Source of the DNA: CAVQJU01 sp963729215
GTDB taxonomy: Bacteria > Acidobacteriota > Vicinamibacteria > Vicinamibacterales > CAVVIG01
Length of the DNA stretch: 64,000 bases
Direction of reading: 5' to 3'
Assembly: GCA_963729215.1 (NCBI GenBank)
Contig: CAVSND010000016.1
Coordinates: forward strand, 248,001-312,000
Below the pieces are notes generated by a model that saw nothing but the letters and a program-made list of their open reading frames with translations, did no database searches and was not told where the DNA came from. The stretch's first letter is position 1; each line of letters starts with the position of its first letter. Of the stretch, positions 63,379 to 64,000 are shown piece by piece. The position numbers and the translations under genes are program-made.

Positions 63379-64000
63379 CTACAACGAGTTCGGGCGAGAG
63401 TGCCCCGCGATGTAACCACTTCGTGCGCGAACCACCATATTCTTGTTGCGGACCCGCACGGCGAGCCGGTGCCAGCCCGGATCGCCGCTGGACTCGAACG
63501 CGATGAGATATTGATGCCGCAGTTCCTCGACGATCTGCCGCGCCGCCAGGCTGCGCTCCACCGGCGAACTGGAGACGAAGACGTGTCCCCCGGTCAGGTT
63601 GGCGAGATCCACCAGCGGGCCGGCCAGGGGCGACTTGGTCGGGCCCGTCGCCAGATCCGATGACGGGTTGTCGATCGAGGACACGACGCCGAAGATGTAC
63701 ACGGGCACGTCAATGGCGCTGGCGATGCCGGACACCTGCGCGGGCGTCATCCGGCTGGCGTTGTCGTTGCCGTCGGTGAAGACGACCACCGCACGACGGC
63801 GCCCTTCGCGGGCGGCCACGCGTTCCGACGTGCGGGCGATGGCGTCGAACAGGGACGTCGCTCCGAACGGCATCACCTTCGACAGCGCCGGCGGCAGGGT
63901 CCTGAGCCCGCTGGTGAACGGCGTCGATTCCTCGAGCCGTGTGTCGAACCGAAACACGCCGGCTTCGTCCTGCGTGACGTCGAGCCAGCTCAGAACGTGC
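63379..64000 (-). CDS. VWFA-related domain protein, C-terminal part (cut by window edge)
   Basis: The frame is open to the right edge, so the start lies outside. Visible are VMPFGATSLFDAIARTSERVA, RRAVVVFTDGNDNASR (the DxxxN end of a von Willebrand A fold) and FVSSSPVERSLAARQIVEELRHQYLIAF, as in the VWFA-related proteins abundant in Acidobacteriota. Members are exported and presumed to bind partners via a metal site. It is probably transcribed with the ompA-like gene 14 nt downstream. Confidence 0.8.
   Translation of the reverse strand, partial: HVLSWLDVTQDEAGVFRFDTRLEESTPFTSGLRTLPPALSKVMPFGATSLFDAIARTSERVAAREGRRRAVVVFTDGNDNASRMTPAQVSGIASAIDVPVYIFGVVSSIDNPSSDLATGPTKSPLAGPLVDLANLTGGHVFVSSSPVERSLAARQIVEELRHQYLIAFESSGDPGWHRLAVRVRNKNMVVRARSGYIAGHSRPNSL

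Overview
The window is GC-rich, gene-dense bacterial chromosome. Gene content points to an environmental Acidobacteriota genome, most likely the Vicinamibacteria branch: a carboxypeptidase-regulatory-domain TonB receptor, a DUF1800/DUF1501 pair, a VWFA-related protein, many secreted metallopeptidases (M14, M28, M49, S9, P1) and two copies of a palindromic repeat I associate with this group. This placement is inference from families, not from a marker gene. I see no rRNA, tRNA, CRISPR array, phage or transposase. Layout: 1-7.4 kb holds a partial DinB protein, DUF2461, a pyrroline-5-carboxylate dehydrogenase, a carboxypeptidase-regulatory-like protein and the DUF1800-DUF1501 pair. 7.5-13.2 kb holds a lone microcompartment shell gene, then a leftward run of an M14 peptidase, glycine oxidase, a small coiled-coil protein and a MerR regulator. 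13.4-24.6 kb holds an aromatic-amino-acid-type decarboxylase, SixA, an M28 peptidase, and an overlapping rightward operon: DUF2520 oxidoreductase, panC, panB, P1 peptidase and SSF symporter, followed by a tartrate/malate dehydrogenase. 24.6-29 kb holds a four-helix-bundle (S23) gene lying between the arms of an inverted repeat, Ku, a cytochrome c-beta-barrel fusion and a pentaheme cytochrome. 29-34 kb is a leftward tcuAB-like operon with an MFS carrier and an amine-oxidase-type flavoprotein. 34-45.6 kb holds a TonB receptor, polA, pcnB, a desaturase, serC and DUF1015. 45.6-54.2 kb holds malQ, an aminotransferase, an M49 peptidase, an MBL ribonuclease and an S9 peptidase. 54.2-64 kb holds an SDR, a DUF1326-like protein, a GarR-like reductase, a PaoABC-like molybdenum hydroxylase operon, CHRD, ACT and OmpA proteins and a partial VWFA protein. 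Three window-wide patterns stand out. First, at least seven intergenic hairpins are each built from a different 7-10 bp unit repeated in tandem and mirrored in the other arm; one of them encloses the S23 gene. Second, at least nine genes are interrupted by single-base indels; five of these fit an extra G/C next to a GTAC palindrome and others fall in homopolymers, which suggests consensus errors and possibly a modified motif. Third, several genes have a -10-like TATA box only 6-8 nt before the ATG, suggesting leaderless mRNAs, including one divergent pair that shares the box.
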